Shown here piece after piece: positions 1 to 11,762 of a DNA stretch of 64,000 nucleotides. The position numbers and the translations under genes were made by a program. Each line of letters starts with the position of its first letter. Within the stretch, counting starts at the first letter, position 1. Origin of the DNA: Datisca glomerata (taxonomy: Eukaryota; Streptophyta; Magnoliopsida; Cucurbitales; Datiscaceae); NCBI GenBank assembly GCA_003255025.1, contig QANY01003844.1, positions 620,001-684,000 on the forward strand, written 5' to 3'. The notes below the pieces were generated by a model. That model did no database searches, was not told where the DNA came from, and saw only the letters and a program-made list of their open reading frames with translations.

Positions 1-1719
1 TGAGGCTTTTATAAGTATCTTTTTCTATGTGCATGACATTTAAATTATGGCGTACCCTACAACAAAAAAATTTGATGGCATATTGTCAAATCTTACCAAG
101 TTTTGATAAAAGTAAATAATTACATATGATATACATTTAAAAAATAGGTACCTCCCAGTAGGGTAGATAAAACTTTTTCAGTCATTTTCTTTTTTCTTAG
201 GACCTTTTCTGAAATCATTCACAAATGCACTAAGTACTTGAGAAATAATGTCTCCATTCATGACTCTAGCAGCATTATCTTTCTCTTCAATTCTGTCACA
301 CCAAGAACTTTTTTACCTTAAACAATGATATGGTGGCAAAGAAGTCTAAGTCTTTTATATGTGCACTTCTTATGATATTTCAACCAGTGTGAATGAGTAT
401 TCATACCACAAGTAGGACTTGCAATCTTGCCCTTGGTAGTGCATCCAGCAAGATCACCATAAGCTAAAAAATCACTAATCGTCCACAACGAAATTGCCTT
501 TAGATTGAAAAACCACTTCTAGAACGAGTCATACATTTACAAATGATTATTCCACAGTTCTTGCAAATCTATATAAGTGGTCACAAATAAATATCAATAT
601 CATTGCCAAGTTTCTTTGGACCAAGAATCAATATGTCAACATGGCATTTTATTTTTTCATGCACACAACGATGATAAGTTGTACGTGACAAGCATAACTG
701 GCTAACACTATAGTTGGTACTTCAACTCGTGTACAGGTTGATACCATCTGTTACAAGGCCAATTCTATGATTTCATGGATTTTTTGAAAAATATGGCATT
801 TTATCATCCACCAAGTCCCATGTCAAAAATTCTATTGGGTGACACATTTTCCCATCATTGCTTTTATTGTAGGAATTCCACCTTAAAGTTTCAACCATTT
901 TCACTAACATAAACATTCTCCTAAATATAAAAATTAGGGAGAAACGACGTAGAACTTTAGCATGCACCTTTTCTGATTTTATTCATATGTTTATCACATT
1001 TTTCATCTTGAAGAACCACATTTCGGATATGCCTCCAAAATTTTCATCTCTATTCTAAAGAGACAAAAATAATTCACGTATGCATGAATATTTGGTATAC
1101 CCAAAATTAAATTTCTTAAGAAAATATTTAATGGACTACAAGAAATTGGGTAGCTCATTTTTAGGTGATATACCGAATATAGTTTTTAGTCCAAATAACT
1201 TGTAGAGAGTCACAATGGCTAATAACTTTGTGAACTTTGTACAACTTGGATATAAATGAGTTTTGGCATATTTCAACGTTTTGCTAAAGTTCTCATCTCT
1301 TCACTCAGAATGCTCCACGTACTCTTCCTCATGTTCATATGTGGTTTTATATAAGTTATAAGCATCATCAGCCGTATCCATTTAATCATCCTCTTCATAT
1401 CTAGTAGGTTCTCTGTGATGGTACCAATTTGTGTACATAAGATCCATGCATTTGATAATTAAATGGTCATATATATCATTAGGATATTGGTGACTCATAT
1501 TCCCACATTCCTTACAAGAGCATGGAATTTATTCAAAATAATTTGCATTCTTTATCATCTCTCTAGTGAATCCTCTTGCTCCTTAGATGTATTCGTTCGA
1601 AGCTAAATTAATTCAAAAGTAAAATCTAAGTATTAAAACTATCTATTTCAAGATGAAGATTGAACTAGCATGACAATTAATTTTCATTACCTGTTACAAT
1701 GCACCCAATCTTTATCCAT
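1..1719 (-). pseudogene. TNP2-like CACTA transposase, degenerate
   Basis: Relic of the DDE-type transposase that mobilises CACTA elements. Reading down the minus strand: a start-like exon (MDKDWVHCNR, ATG at 1719-1717) ends at a GT donor at 1690-1689. Next comes a transposase-associated domain at about 1380-1600 with CSCKECG. Then a TNP2 core with KVLRRFSLIFIFRRMF (about 905-960), HPIEFLTWDLVD (about 805-845), GLVTDGIN (about 725-755), GPKKLGNDIDIYL (about 570-620) and DFLAYGDLAGCTTKGKIA (about 425-475). These follow the order of known TNP2 proteins. Many stops and frame changes interrupt them, so no full product is possible. The 3' part runs off the left edge. Family call is firm; individual exon limits are not. 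Confidence 0.8.
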
Positions 1720-3099
1720 AATGCGAAACTAAGACTATGAAGAATAAAGAAACTTACCGATGGCATTGCTTTGGTCGCTCATTGTACAACTATTAAGAAT
1801 AAAGAAACTTATGAATTGCATAGGTTTGGTCTTTCCTTGTATGTAGCATAACTGCCGAACAAGGCCTAACTTATTGATGGGTCTTAAATAGGTGGGTGGA
1901 TAGAGATCTGAAGCTGCCATGATATTGATTTGTTATATATATGGAACTAAGAGATCACAGAAGGAAATCAATATATTTCGTACTTATTGATAGAAGAGCA
2001 AAGATTATTATGTTCATTTCATATTCTCCGTAAGTATTAAGAACTATCTCATTCACATCTTCCATCTTGTTTATGATTGAGATTTTACATGATCATAAAT
2101 GATATACTTGGTATTGTTAAGGTGGTTTTAGTGTTATTATTGTTCATTTGATCTGTCATTTTTGGTTGGGTGAAACTTTCATCCTTTCTCGCAGTGTAAT
2201 TTGGGGAAGCTTGGGATGTTTACTAATGAGTGTCGTGGGGTCTAAATTTATTATATGATGTCTGAATTTCATCTTTACTTCCTCTGTGCTTTTGATGTAA
2301 CATACGATCCACTTTTGCGATCTCAAAATGGTCCTCATTGTTGGTTCTAATTAATCTTGTGACCTTTGAGGTACTAGTGAGTCATTTTATTTTGTTGACA
2401 TAATCATTTTGTAGCCAAATTCATAATGTTCACATAATACTTTACAAGTTCATGTACGATTATCATGACATTCTCGATTATCTTTAATTTGACTTTTAAA
2501 TTGTTTGATCATAAACTGTAACATGGGTTGAACTTGTTATAGATTATACAGTACTGTAATACCAAAGCTTACAGGTGATTTATCTTATTTGTAGTTGAGT
2601 TGTTTAAGGTAAATTAAACATTAGTGCTTGTGTGTTTTGGTATCGGTGTCAGAATCTTGTTTTGTGGTGGTTTTTGAAAACTGGGGGTGAGAAGAAGTAT
2701 TTGGAGCTGAAGCATCTTGGCTTTGAAAGGATCACCATAATTCACGTACTCGTACATGTTTAAATATTTACGGCTACGCCAAACAGAACTCCAGAACTTT
2801 GAAATCTACGTTTACGATTGTGGACAACACTTTGACAATGCAGTTTGAATCGATTTTGTAGCTCTCATATTTCATCTTCCTTCTTGTTCTCAGATTTTAC
2901 GTCAACCTCGTACTTGTTTTTACGTAGATCTCATATTTTTCATATTCCATGTACTTCCAAGAGTTTATGTTGATTATTATGATCTTTCATAATTGGGCTT
3001 GGGCTTAATATATATGTGTGTGTGTGGAATTAGAGAGAGAGAAATTTGGGCATCACTAACTTACATAGGCTACGTTATTTTCCTTGTTTTTAATAAGGG

Positions 3100-3703
3100 A
3101 TGTGGTGTGTTTACAAAAGTTATTTTCACATAAATGTTTGTAAAACACTGTCATGGAAGTTAGTTTTTTGCCTCTCAGACAGTTGAAAAACTAGCATGAG
3201 AAGACTGTTTTTGAAAAATTGTGACGGGAAGACTTTATTTTCCTTTTAGATAGTTGAAAAATTGTAATGAAAAGACTTTTTTCAAAAATTGTCATGCAAA
3301 GGCTGTTTTGTTTAAAAAGTGTTGACTCTTTGATGACAGGAATATTCCGTCTTTGATGACAGGAATATTCCGTCATTAAAATTGTTTAGTAACGGGATTC
3401 CCATCATGAAAGGCAAAAGGCTGAGATTTTGTAAACTTTTTTATGATGAGGATTCCCTTTAATGATAGAGATTTTTTATCGTTAAAGTCGTATAAGGACC
3501 GGGAATCTCCGTCATTAAAAGTAAAAAAATGATATTTTGTTAACTTTTTTATGACGGAGAAAAAGTCATTAAATGAAACTTTTATGATGATTTTTTTTAA
3601 ATTCATAAAGATGACAGGCCGATAGATAAAAGTGATAAAACTGTCATTAGAAAATATTAATGCTGGTTTATCGTGATCATTAAAACAAAATTTGGTGGTA
3701 GTG
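3100..3703. repeat. Subterminal repeat region of the left CACTA element
   Basis: Short motifs around TGACGG/TGACAG and their complements (for example CGTCATTAAA, AATGACGG, ATGACAGG) recur in both orientations up to the CACTA terminus. A 23-bp unit containing GATGACAGGAATATTCCGTC is tandemly duplicated near 3331-3376 and is itself partly palindromic. In known CACTA elements such arrays bind the TnpA-type protein; binding here is inference. Open frames crossing this region are by-products of the repeats. Confidence 0.65.
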
Positions 3704-3989
3704 CTACAAGAGAACATTATGAACTCTGTCTTTTAAAGCTCGAGAATCTCACATTTGTTACAGTGATATAAGCAAACTTTCACCTACATGAAATCTGAGA
3801 CAAAATTCCAACCGTACTATATATAACATTTTGAAAGTCTAAACTAGAATTTGAATTGTTTAAAAAATAAATACAAAAATAATAGAGATTTGCAGGCTAG
3901 CATTGGGTCACCAATCAAACTTTTGGTTGGATAAGACATTTTAGAATGATCAAATCAAAAATAATATTTCGGGATGTCTATATAGACAT

Positions 3990-4290
3990 CAGCCAAAAAA
4001 CGGCCAAAAAATGCTAGCGGCCAAAAAATGTTATAATAGGGTTTTAAAAGTGTTTCTAAAAACGCTATCTATACTAACGTTATCAAAAGCTTTTTATAGC
4101 GTTTTTTAAACGCTATCAAACACTTTTCATAACTTTTAAAAAACGCTATAAAGAGCCTTTCATAGCATTTTATAATTGTCGTAGTAGGATCTTTTATCAC
4201 GTTTTACAAATGCTATCGTAGGTCTTTCTAACTTTTTATAAATTCTATTGTAGGTCTTTCATAGTATTTTTCATTACTTATTGTTTTGCT
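3990..4290. repeat. AACGCTAT-type repeat array
   Basis: The motif AACGCTAT and its complement ATAGCGTT recur in decayed forms (AAAACGCTAT, TTTATAGCGTTTT, CATAGCATTTTATA) at close spacing, giving many short hairpins. The array opens with a GGCCAAAAAATG(C/T)TA repeat at about 4000-4032. The pattern is that of the subterminal region of a DNA transposon, and supports a transposon end on this side. Confidence 0.55.
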
Positions 4291-4513
4291 AATGTTATTA
4301 AATAGTTTTTATAACTTTTTTTATTACCTTATACTTACAATTGTACATATATTAAAAATCAATAACTTTTCTGAAAATATCACGAAATAACAAAATCACA
4401 TATCATTTTATTTCATTAGTCAAAGTTGTTACATACTAATTGTCACTAGAAATCACATCTCAAAATGATAATTACACAGTAATTTTTACATAGAGCAAAC
4501 AAAAGTAATTTAT

Positions 4514-4888
4514 CTAAAAAAAACTAAAATCTAGTATAAATTCATATCTAGGTACTGAAGGTGCAGGTACCGTAGGAGGTCCGCTTGGTGGTTTTCCTTG
4601 GTGAGGAGGTGGTGGCGCAGGTGTAAAAATCAATATGTAATTACTTTTGCCTTGGTGATGCTTCAGGATAAGATCAAAGTGTCTCCTACAAGAAGGATTT
4701 GTATGGATTGCTCGAAAAAACTCATTTCTCTGGACTCTGACAAAACACAACGGTGGATGGGTTATACCTAGCTTTTGACTATCGAGCAGCCAAATGCATT
4801 TGAAAGTAGAGATTTGCAGGCTCATTTCTGTCAAATTTGTCCATAGCACATCAGAAATGATATGCCCAATTTTATACACAAGAAACAA
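4514..4888 (-). CDS. Unrecognised 124-residue reading frame with a proline-rich tail
   Basis: The frame ends in a Pro/Gly-rich stretch (PAPPPPHQGKPPSGPP) after a region without a domain I know. It lies just inside the AACGCTAT array, where CACTA elements usually carry the C-terminal exon of a minus-strand protein. It may therefore be the last exon of a transposon protein. A chance frame is also possible because its neighbours are non-coding. No function assigned. Confidence 0.2.
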   Translation of the reverse strand: MFLVYKIGHIISDVLWTNLTEMSLQISTFKCIWLLDSQKLGITHPPLCFVRVQRNEFFRAIHTNPSCRRHFDLILKHHQGKSNYILIFTPAPPPPHQGKPPSGPPTVPAPSVPRYEFILDFSFF

Positions 4889-7215
4889 TGTCCATCAAAT
4901 GTAACACGAAAGCATGACTTGCATCCACTATATGAAAAAGTAACTATAATATGATGATACAAGACAACTCTTTACTTAAAGTTGAATGAAATAGATGGAT
5001 CATAAATCAAATCCAACCCCAAATCATAAAATAATATCAAATTGTTTTGAAATGCTACTGTTTTGATAAGCGGCTGACTTTCCAACTGGATACAGGCCAT
5101 TTTTATGTGAAGAAAATAGAACATCAACTCCAGTAACTAGTTAAATTAATAGTGGCCGTGGGATAAAATTACATTTTACACCCATAAATTTGTTGTCCTT
5201 GTCAATTTGATCACCAAAGTTTCATTGTCTCCAATTCGGTCTTTGTGTCACCTATTTTCCAAAATTAATAATAACCCTAGAATACTTTTTTATGAAAATA
5301 ATAGGGGCCATAATATTATTGAAATATACATAACATTTCAATAGCATAGTGTTTCATCTGATGTTCTTTCTTTGCAAAATGAACGAGGAACAACTCTCAA
5401 ACGCCATCCCATTATTAGGGTCAAATGCCAAGCAAATCTATTCAATCAATCCAAACATTGCTAAATAAAGGATTAAATGAAACTTCCATCCCATTATTAG
5501 CATAAAAAGCAGCCAGTTAGTTCAAATTTCCAAACCATGACTAAAGAAAGATATATGAAAGAGTAGAACAATTACTAGTAATATTTGCACAGCTCGTAAA
5601 CAAATCTCAAACACGTCATCTGATGAAGAGTCCTTCAAGTGCATATAACTGACAGTTAAAAAATAGTCTTCTACTCATTTCGAAGTACATATTTGACATG
5701 TCAATTAGACACCTCTCAATGAAAAAACAAAGCACGTCAATATTGAAAACCAAAAGGCACACTTATTTTGAGAATGAAAGAATACCTAACACCAAAATCA
5801 GGTGACATGCCAGCCCAAGATATTGCAAGCGAAGGATCTATGCTCTTACATTATCATATGCATGTCTTACCAATTGATTCACACCCTTTTTTTGGTATAT
5901 CTGCGAAGACAAACACTTAGACAACAATGGGAAATAAAAAAAGAAAAATTTTGCTTCATGTAACCACTAGGCAAAATAACCAAAGAAAATCATAAGCCAC
6001 CTCGCTCAGTGTAGAGTAGCAACACAAAAATCTCCATTTAGAGTTGACCTCTGTATGCTAAACCCCCCACCCCCAAAAGGATCTTTAATACGCAATAGAC
6101 CTAGTACAACCTTTTGTTGTGCCAAAGGCTATCAAGAAGGGAATTCCATGTAGAATGAATAGTTGTAAGATAAAAAATTAAATTTTCATATTATTAACAC
6201 CTGAACCCAACATATTGAACTCAACAAAACCAGCATTTGTACTTGAAGGTGGCCATATGGGAGAGAAAGCAAAAGAGATGAAGAAGCATAGTTCTTATTA
6301 ACAAATGTCCCTATGAGATGCAAACATAATTTGCCTTAAGAAAAAGGAAGGATAGGATCTGACAATGATCCTCATCCTATTATGAATTAATTACACATTA
6401 GAACCTTTTTTAGTGAAATGGATCAATTAGATACACTGGTATCAATCAAGATTATGATTGTAATAACCATAATTATGATTTAAAAGTATTGACATGGTAG
6501 ATATAGTCAAACACATTCATTTTTCAACTCATGCTTTAGTACATACATTACCAAAGAAATCAATGGGCTGATTCCAAACTTCAAATTGTTAATTAGGACA
6601 TAACACAATTTTAAAATACTTCCCTAATTTTCATGAGGAATAATTTATGTAGTTTCAATGAGTTCCAAAGAAAAATTTTTAGTAAGTTTCCCTATTTCGG
6701 AGTTCCAATTTGTTCCATGACAAAAAAAGGTTACAGTTTGTCTAGTCGCTAATTATTTTACCCAGGAAGCCTAATAAATATATGTAGTCTTTCAAATATA
6801 CATACATTATTGAAGTAATTTGTAGCAGCTAGAAAACCATCTTAGGAAGGAAAATTTCTTTCTACCTAGGTGTTTATAATTACGAGACCCAGGTGTAATT
6901 GCTCAGAGTTTATATCTATTTTTTTTTCAAGCCACTTGTCACATGCCATAGCACTCAAACAGTCTTGCCTCAATCTTTTTATGTTCCTTCTACAAACCTG
7001 AAGCAGCCTAAAAAACTATACATGCTAAACTTATTTCCATTCAAATCCCAACCCACCCATGATTGACCATCTATCAGAGTTCAAAACAAACAAAAAAGCC
7101 CAAAAAGTGCTGAAACACAAAAATAGAAAGATCCACATCACCTATTTTCTATGACTTACAACTTTGGTTCATAACTTCTAGTTGCAAAAAGTGCAGTATT
7201 TAGTAAAAGACATAC

Positions 7216-7299
7216 CTCCCATAGACCAGCACTAGTAGGATAGCCTCGGATAACATGTTGAATGCTTTGAACAACATCAGACCATTTCTTTTGGTTGAC
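7216..7299 (-). pseudogene. Orphan exon-like segment, 28 codons, gene unknown
   Basis: On the minus strand an AG acceptor (7301-7300) and a GT donor (7215-7214) flank exactly 84 bp. It reads as an open, well-mixed peptide beginning [10 protein letters not shown] and ending SAGLWE. The sequence has protein-like composition in an AT-rich setting, and both boundaries are in phase 0. It could be an exon captured from a host gene by the surrounding transposon, as seen clearly in the element at 47131-50694, or an exon of that transposon. I do not recognise the protein. Confidence 0.3.
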
Positions 7300-7343
7300 C
7301 TGCCAAAAGATATGTATTATTTTCTTAATCAATATGCATTAAT

Positions 7344-8311
7344 GTGTCTCAAGATGAGAAGAGCATGGCCAAGAATAGGAAAAAACAAGTGAGTTCACCC
7401 GCAAGTACCCCAATCTCTGTAAAGCCCAAAATGCCCTCGGTGACCTCTTTAAAGCTTCTTTGCAAACTGCTACCTCCAAACTCTCACTACCTCCCTGGTC
7501 CAACAAATCACATAATGCTTCCTAATTTTAGTATCAGTTACTTAACGAATTATTGAGAAACATTTTCAAGGACATCGCTACTTACAATGTCAATAATACG
7601 GCTAAACAAAAAGAGTAATAATAGGGAAGAACCCACTCCAGAAATAGAGTCCTCCAGATTGAGGGCGATGACTCTTTGGTAACACTTGAGTGCTCACTCG
7701 ATATCAACGGAAACAACGACGTAGTAATATCTAAGGTATTGGAAAGCAACACCATTTAGGGGTTTAACTTGGTAGATTTTAGGAAATGTTTGGCCGCCTC
7801 TGCTTTTTGTTTGCCAGGACTATTTTTCCATAAGAAAAGCCCGTGTGATTTACATTAAAGCTTGTTTTTGTTTCTTAACTTAATGACTATAACCAATGAA
7901 AAAAAAATTTATGGTTCTTTCTTTTCTTGTTGGAAATGAAATAAGTTAACAATGGAGTAATGGAGAGGGTAAGTTACAAGATCAAGATGAAATGAGGGAT
8001 CATTTGGGTGAGCATCCACCAATTCATGCAATTGTCTAAGGGTAGACAATTTGCCTCCTCCCTGAGTAAAATAGGGGGGACGTCTGATATGTTACGGATT
8101 TTTTTACAGATTTATCAGTAAGATGGATAACAAAGCAGAGAACCTAAGAGAATACAGAAAGTATCGTATTGCAATCGGTATCAGGCATATGATATCAAAC
8201 CTTAACACGTCGGCTATGGCTCACCCAGGTCGTTCGCGCCTGAATTTCTTCTCTCCCTCTTTTCCTCACTCTTTTTATATCGTGTTTTTTGCTTGGGGGG
8301 TTTTTTACTAA
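7344..8311 (+). other. Unassigned stretch with short open frames
   Basis: Two short open frames (7344-7556 and 8123-8311) and intervening sequence with better-than-background base composition. The first starts MSQDEKSMAKNRKKQV and turns Ser/Pro-rich, loosely like the start of a plant LINE ORF1, but without a diagnostic domain. No start context, splice pattern or family match supports a gene. Confidence 0.15.
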
Positions 8312-8359
8312 AAGACATGTCGACAATGGCTGATTGGAAAATAATCAAAGATATTATCT

Positions 8360-8680
8360 CATGCTAAGATATGGGGAAGAAGAGAAGGCAATGAAAAAAT
8401 ACAGATGCATGCAAGAAATACCGGAGAAAGAGCTTCTCCTAGCGAGGAAAGCTTCATTCTTGAGAGAATCGATTGTGATCTTCGTTGTAGAGAGATGAGA
8501 GAACATAAGCGCTTCATTACGGAGAGAACATAGGTGCTTGTGTTGCCGAGAGAACATAGGCACTTCAAAGAGAGAGTGAGGTTCAGTGAGCCCTAAGATC
8601 GGTGAGAGAAAGGGGGTTGAAGCTGAGAGAAGAGAAAGTTAAATCAGAGAGAGCGAGGTTGAAAGATGGAGTGTTTTTTA
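8360..8680 (-). promoter_or_regulatory. CT-rich leader of the tentative transposon (minus strand)
   Basis: On the minus strand the region is a run of CTCTCT-rich sequence typical of plant 5' leaders. It includes three copies of a roughly 25-bp unit carrying TATGTTCTCT (8497-8575), which make the overlapping short frames here look coding. It sits just inside the proposed right terminus at 8792, as the CT-rich leader does in the CACTA element at 47131-50694. Promoter role is inferred. Confidence 0.3.
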
Positions 8681-8792
8681 GCAATTTTTTAGGCGGGTTT
8701 GAAGATTTTCATTCCCCGCTCTTTAACTTTCATTACGATTTAGTATAAAACGTGATCCTTGACTGAAATTAAAACACCAAATTCTTGTAGCA

Positions 8793-9214
8793 TATATAGG
8801 GATAGAAATAATTTTTGTACTGAAAATGATCTATTTATTTATCAAAAATGACAAACACCAAGGTTTCCAAACGTGCACAGAATAAACATACAAGCATCAA
8901 ATAAATATATTGTGGGGGAATGTCAAAGGGAAAAGTGGAGAAAAATAAAATGTAGATAAAAGGACATGTTTGTTTATTTAAATTTTTATTCGTTATTTCT
9001 GTCACGTAATGTCATAATGATTTTCTCGTTTGTAAAATGTAGAAATCGTTAAATGTTGAAGTCACTCAATGAATTCTCATGTATTCCTCATAATGGAATA
9101 ATTTCTCTAATCAACATTCGAGTACAATTATTTGACAAAAGTAGTGTGGAGAATTATGATAATCAGAAAGAGATAAGGAGAGTTTAATAGTAAAGAAAGA
9201 TTTAGAAATAAATG
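8793..9214. other. AT-rich spacer, nothing recognised
   Basis: No reading frame, repeat or known element end seen between the tentative transposon and the 3' end of Copia-1. It may hold the decayed 3' LTR of Copia-1, but no matching 5' LTR is available to test this. Confidence 0.4.
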
Positions 9215-9960
9215 AGAATAAATCTGCCAACTGATAGTGATAGTCTATATGTTGAACAAGAATATCCTTTTTAACCACTCTTTCTCTTATAAAATGGAAG
9301 TCAATTTCAATATGCTTGGTATGCGCATGGAAAACTAGGTTAGAGGCAACTATTATAGCTGATGTCTTGCCACATCATAATATAGAAGGTTTATACAAGT
9401 TAAAATGAAAAGCATACCAAATATGTCTTAGCTAAGACAATTACACAGCAGTTTTAGCAATGGCCTTATACTCATCCTCTTTTGAAGATCTAGCAACAGT
9501 GGGCTGTTTCTTCGCCAATCATGAGATGGGATTACTCCTAAGGAAAATGACATTGCATGTTGTTGATCTTCAATCAGAAGGGTCTCTAGCGCAATTTACA
9601 TCATTAAATGATTGTATATTGAAAGAACCTGCTATAAAAGGATGCTATGTGTAATACTACCAGCAACATATCTTAATCTCCTTTTGGCAACAACATAATG
9701 TGCAGAAGTTGGGGCATGCATAAATTTGCAGACTCTATTAGTAGCTAGACTGATATTTAGTCTAGTGATGGTTAGATACTAAAATGAACCAATAAGGCTT
9801 CTATATTCTGAGATATTAGAAAGAGGTGATCCCACATGACTGTACAAAGGAGACTTGGTGTTGCATGGTGAGTTGTACAGTTTAGCATCAATCATTCCTT
9901 CTTTAAGAGAAGATCTTGTGCATACTTTGGTTGATTAACAAATACAGAGAAGATGATATT
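9215..9960 (-). pseudogene. Copia-1 RT connection and RNase H
   Basis: Downstream on the minus strand, spread over three frames: SEYRSLIGS, LTITRLNISLATNRVC, AKRRLRYVAGS, then LAKKQPTVARSS followed by DEYKAIAKTA (about 9430-9510). The end is KHIEIDFHFIREKV and QLADLFS (about 9215-9330). These are the standard landmarks of copia connection and RNase H domains. The RNase H removes the RNA strand of the hybrid. Stops and frameshifts throughout. Confidence 0.8.
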
Positions 9961-9989
9961 GTAATCTTAAGCCCTAAGAAGTACTAAGT

Positions 9990-10559
9990 GAACCAAGGTC
10001 TGTTATTTCAAATTCTTAATGAAGAGTATGAATAAGTTGACCATTGTAGATTGTACCAATTCCGGTAATAATGATATCATCTCATAAAGGAGAAGATATA
10101 TGAGGGATTTATCTTCTACTTTTCTAAATAATGAAGAATCAACCTGTGATGGAGAAAAACCAAGAGGGAGAATGTGAGATGTAAATCTATCAAGCCATGC
10201 ATTTGGTGCTTGCTTTAGGCGATAGAGAGATTTATGAAGCTTGCAAACATGATTGGGAAATGTAGGGTTGATAAAACCAGGTGGTTGTACCATATAGACT
10301 TCTTCATGTATCAGACCATGTAAGAAGGCATTTTTAATATCTAATTCCTTAGTGACCAACCATAGTGAGCCGCAAGAGATAATATGATTCTAACAGTACT
10401 CCTTTTGATGACATGACTGATGGTTTCATTGTAATCAAACCCTGATTCTTGGTGGAAGTCTTTTGTTACAAGTCTAGCCTTGTGTCTTACAACAGAACCA
10501 TTTGGATGATACTTTAATTTGTACATCCATTTGCATCCTACCAAGTTCTTGTTGTTGGA
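9990..10559 (-). pseudogene. Copia-1 reverse transcriptase (RVT_2)
   Basis: Minus-strand RT of the copia type. It opens with VGCKWMYKLKYHPNGSV and RHKARLVTKDF (10544-10341), shifts frame, and continues KELDIKNAFLHG, VYMVQPPGF and LHKSLYRLKQAP (10359-10003). The active-site YVDD is destroyed: near 10070-10090 the codons read TATGAGATGAT, one base short of TATGTAGATGAT, so the frame breaks inside the motif. The family match is strong; the enzyme cannot be made. Confidence 0.88.
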
Positions 10560-11232
10560 TAAAGGAACAAAAGACCAAGTATCCTGATTCAGTAAAGCAT
10601 TATATTCCTCTTACATAGCAATATTTCATTATGGAATTTTAGAAGCAGTAGAGAATGATGTAGGTTTATGTGTTTTGGATAAGTTTTAAGAAAGAGGAGT
10701 TCTTTTCATAGATATACCAGACTTTGATCTATTTCGCATTTGATGTTACTAGGCTAAGTAGATGGACTAGAAGAAGTAGGGGGTAAGGAAGAAGGAAATT
10801 GTGATCAAAGAGGTTCAATATTGACATCAATGGTTAAGGCATTAAATATATCAGGAAAGTGTGCGTAAGAAGTAGGCTGATAATCATGTATATCAGTGTG
10901 CACCAATAATTGTGAATATGAGATATCAGATTGAGAACTAATAGGTGTGATAGAGTGAGTAGTAGAAGAATTGTTAGGTATAGGATCACAAATATTAGAA
11001 GAAGCATCATTATGTAGTAAAGGAAAGAAACAAATGAATTTGAAGTGTTTTGGGTATGCCTAGTTGAGTGGGATGCACAGGTAGAATTCTTGACGAAATT
11101 TTCATTGGGAAACACTGTCTCACAAAAAATAAGTTGTCAAGAAGTATAAGTTTTGCCAGTAATAGGATCATAGCACTAATAACCCTTGTATTTTGGAGTA
11201 TAGCCTAAGAATATGGATTGTATAGTCTTGGG
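10560..11232 (-). pseudogene. Copia-1 integrase-RT linker, degenerate
   Basis: Between integrase and RT the minus strand holds the poorly conserved linker of copia polyproteins. It is low in complexity, with one 93-codon open piece (11115-10834) that has no domain and is rich in Leu/Ile/Thr. It is called only from its position between two clear domains. Confidence 0.45.
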
Positions 11233-11750
11233 TTAAGGTTTATGTGAAATGTAAGGCTTGAGACAGGGATTAACAATACATCCAAATATTCTAAGATGTG
11301 TATAATCAAGAGTTCTACCAAATAGTATTTCAAAGGGAAATTTGTTATTGAGAGTACGAGTAGGCATTCTGTTAATTAAGAAAACAGCAGTAGAGAAAGC
11401 ATTAAACCAAAATTGAAGGGGAAGGGAAGCAATATGAAACAATGCTAGAGCTATTTTTATAAGATACCTATGTTTTCTTTCAACAATGCTATTCTGTTCA
11501 GGGGTGTAAGGGCATGATTTTATGAAAACTTCCATGTTTTTTAAGAAAGGACTGAAATTGCGGACTATAGTATTCTTCTCTTCCATCTATTCTTAAAATT
11601 TAGATTTTTTTAGATATTAAGTTCTCTACAAAAGGTTTAAACTTTTTAAAAATAAGAGAAACTTCATATTTATGAACCATGGAATACATCCATGTGTACC
11701 TAGACATGTCATCAACAAAGGATACATAATATGTTAGATACATCCATGGA
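11233..11750 (-). pseudogene. Copia-1 integrase, core and C-terminal half
   Basis: Retroviral-type integrase inserts the cDNA into host DNA. Visible on the minus strand: a core start FVDDMSRYTWMY near 11700-11740, then after a stop and frame break the stretch CPYTPEQNSIVERKHR followed by NAFSTAVFLINRMPT and the GCIVNPCLKPY tail. The TPEQNSIVERKHR block holds the conserved glutamate of the D-D-E triad. The N-terminal zinc-binding part and the first acidic residues are gone with the truncation at 11760. The longest open piece is 117 codons (11586-11233). Confidence 0.85.
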
Positions 11751-11762
11751 CTGAAATTGCGC

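Larger units (their letters stand above)
1..3703 (-). mobile_element. CACTA (En/Spm) DNA transposon, 5' part; other end lies outside the window
   Basis: The right boundary reads GGTGGTAGTG, so on the minus strand the element opens with CACTACCACC, the signature of CACTA termini. About 600 bp inside this end are packed with short direct and inverted repeats, as expected of subterminal transposase-binding regions. A TNP2-type transposase relic lies on the minus strand at 1-1719, pointing away from this end. The stretch 1720-3100 has no recognisable gene; it would be promoter, leader or intron, with a short TG/GA microsatellite near 3015-3045. CTA at 3704-3706 is the candidate 3-bp target duplication, but the partner end is not in the window. 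Confidence 0.75.
3704..8792 (-). mobile_element. Putative second CACTA-like element (tentative)
   Basis: The segment begins CTACAAGAGA directly beside the left CACTA element and ends TCTTGTAGCA at 8783-8792, whose reverse complement is TGCTACAAGA. That resembles the common CACTACAAGA terminus with two changes. Internal layout parallels the clearly bounded CACTA at 47131-50694: subterminal-type repeats near the left end (3990-4290), a minus-strand reading frame beyond them, and a CT-rich minus-strand leader near the right end (8360-8680). If the left CACTA inserted into this terminus, its CTA duplication would explain why only CTACAAGA remains on the left. No transposase was recognised and no TSD can be tested, so this is an inference. 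4889-7215 shows no gene I can support. Confidence 0.35.
9215..11760 (-). mobile_element. Copia-1: Ty1/copia pol relic, truncated by a nested insertion
   Basis: On the minus strand the order is integrase, linker, reverse transcriptase, RNase H: the Ty1/copia order. The 5' part (LTR, gag, protease, start of integrase) is missing beyond 11760, where the Copia-2 LTR begins. It was not found again at the far side of the nested block near 33857. No LTR was recognised at the 3' side either. All domains carry stops or frameshifts. Confidence 0.85.

Noticed and set aside
3376..3717. 113-codon minus-strand frame
   Set aside because: Lies wholly in CACTA subterminal repeats; peptide repeats mirror the DNA motif.
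9460..9654. 64-codon plus-strand frame
   Set aside because: Antisense of the Copia-1 RNase H, which is the supported reading.
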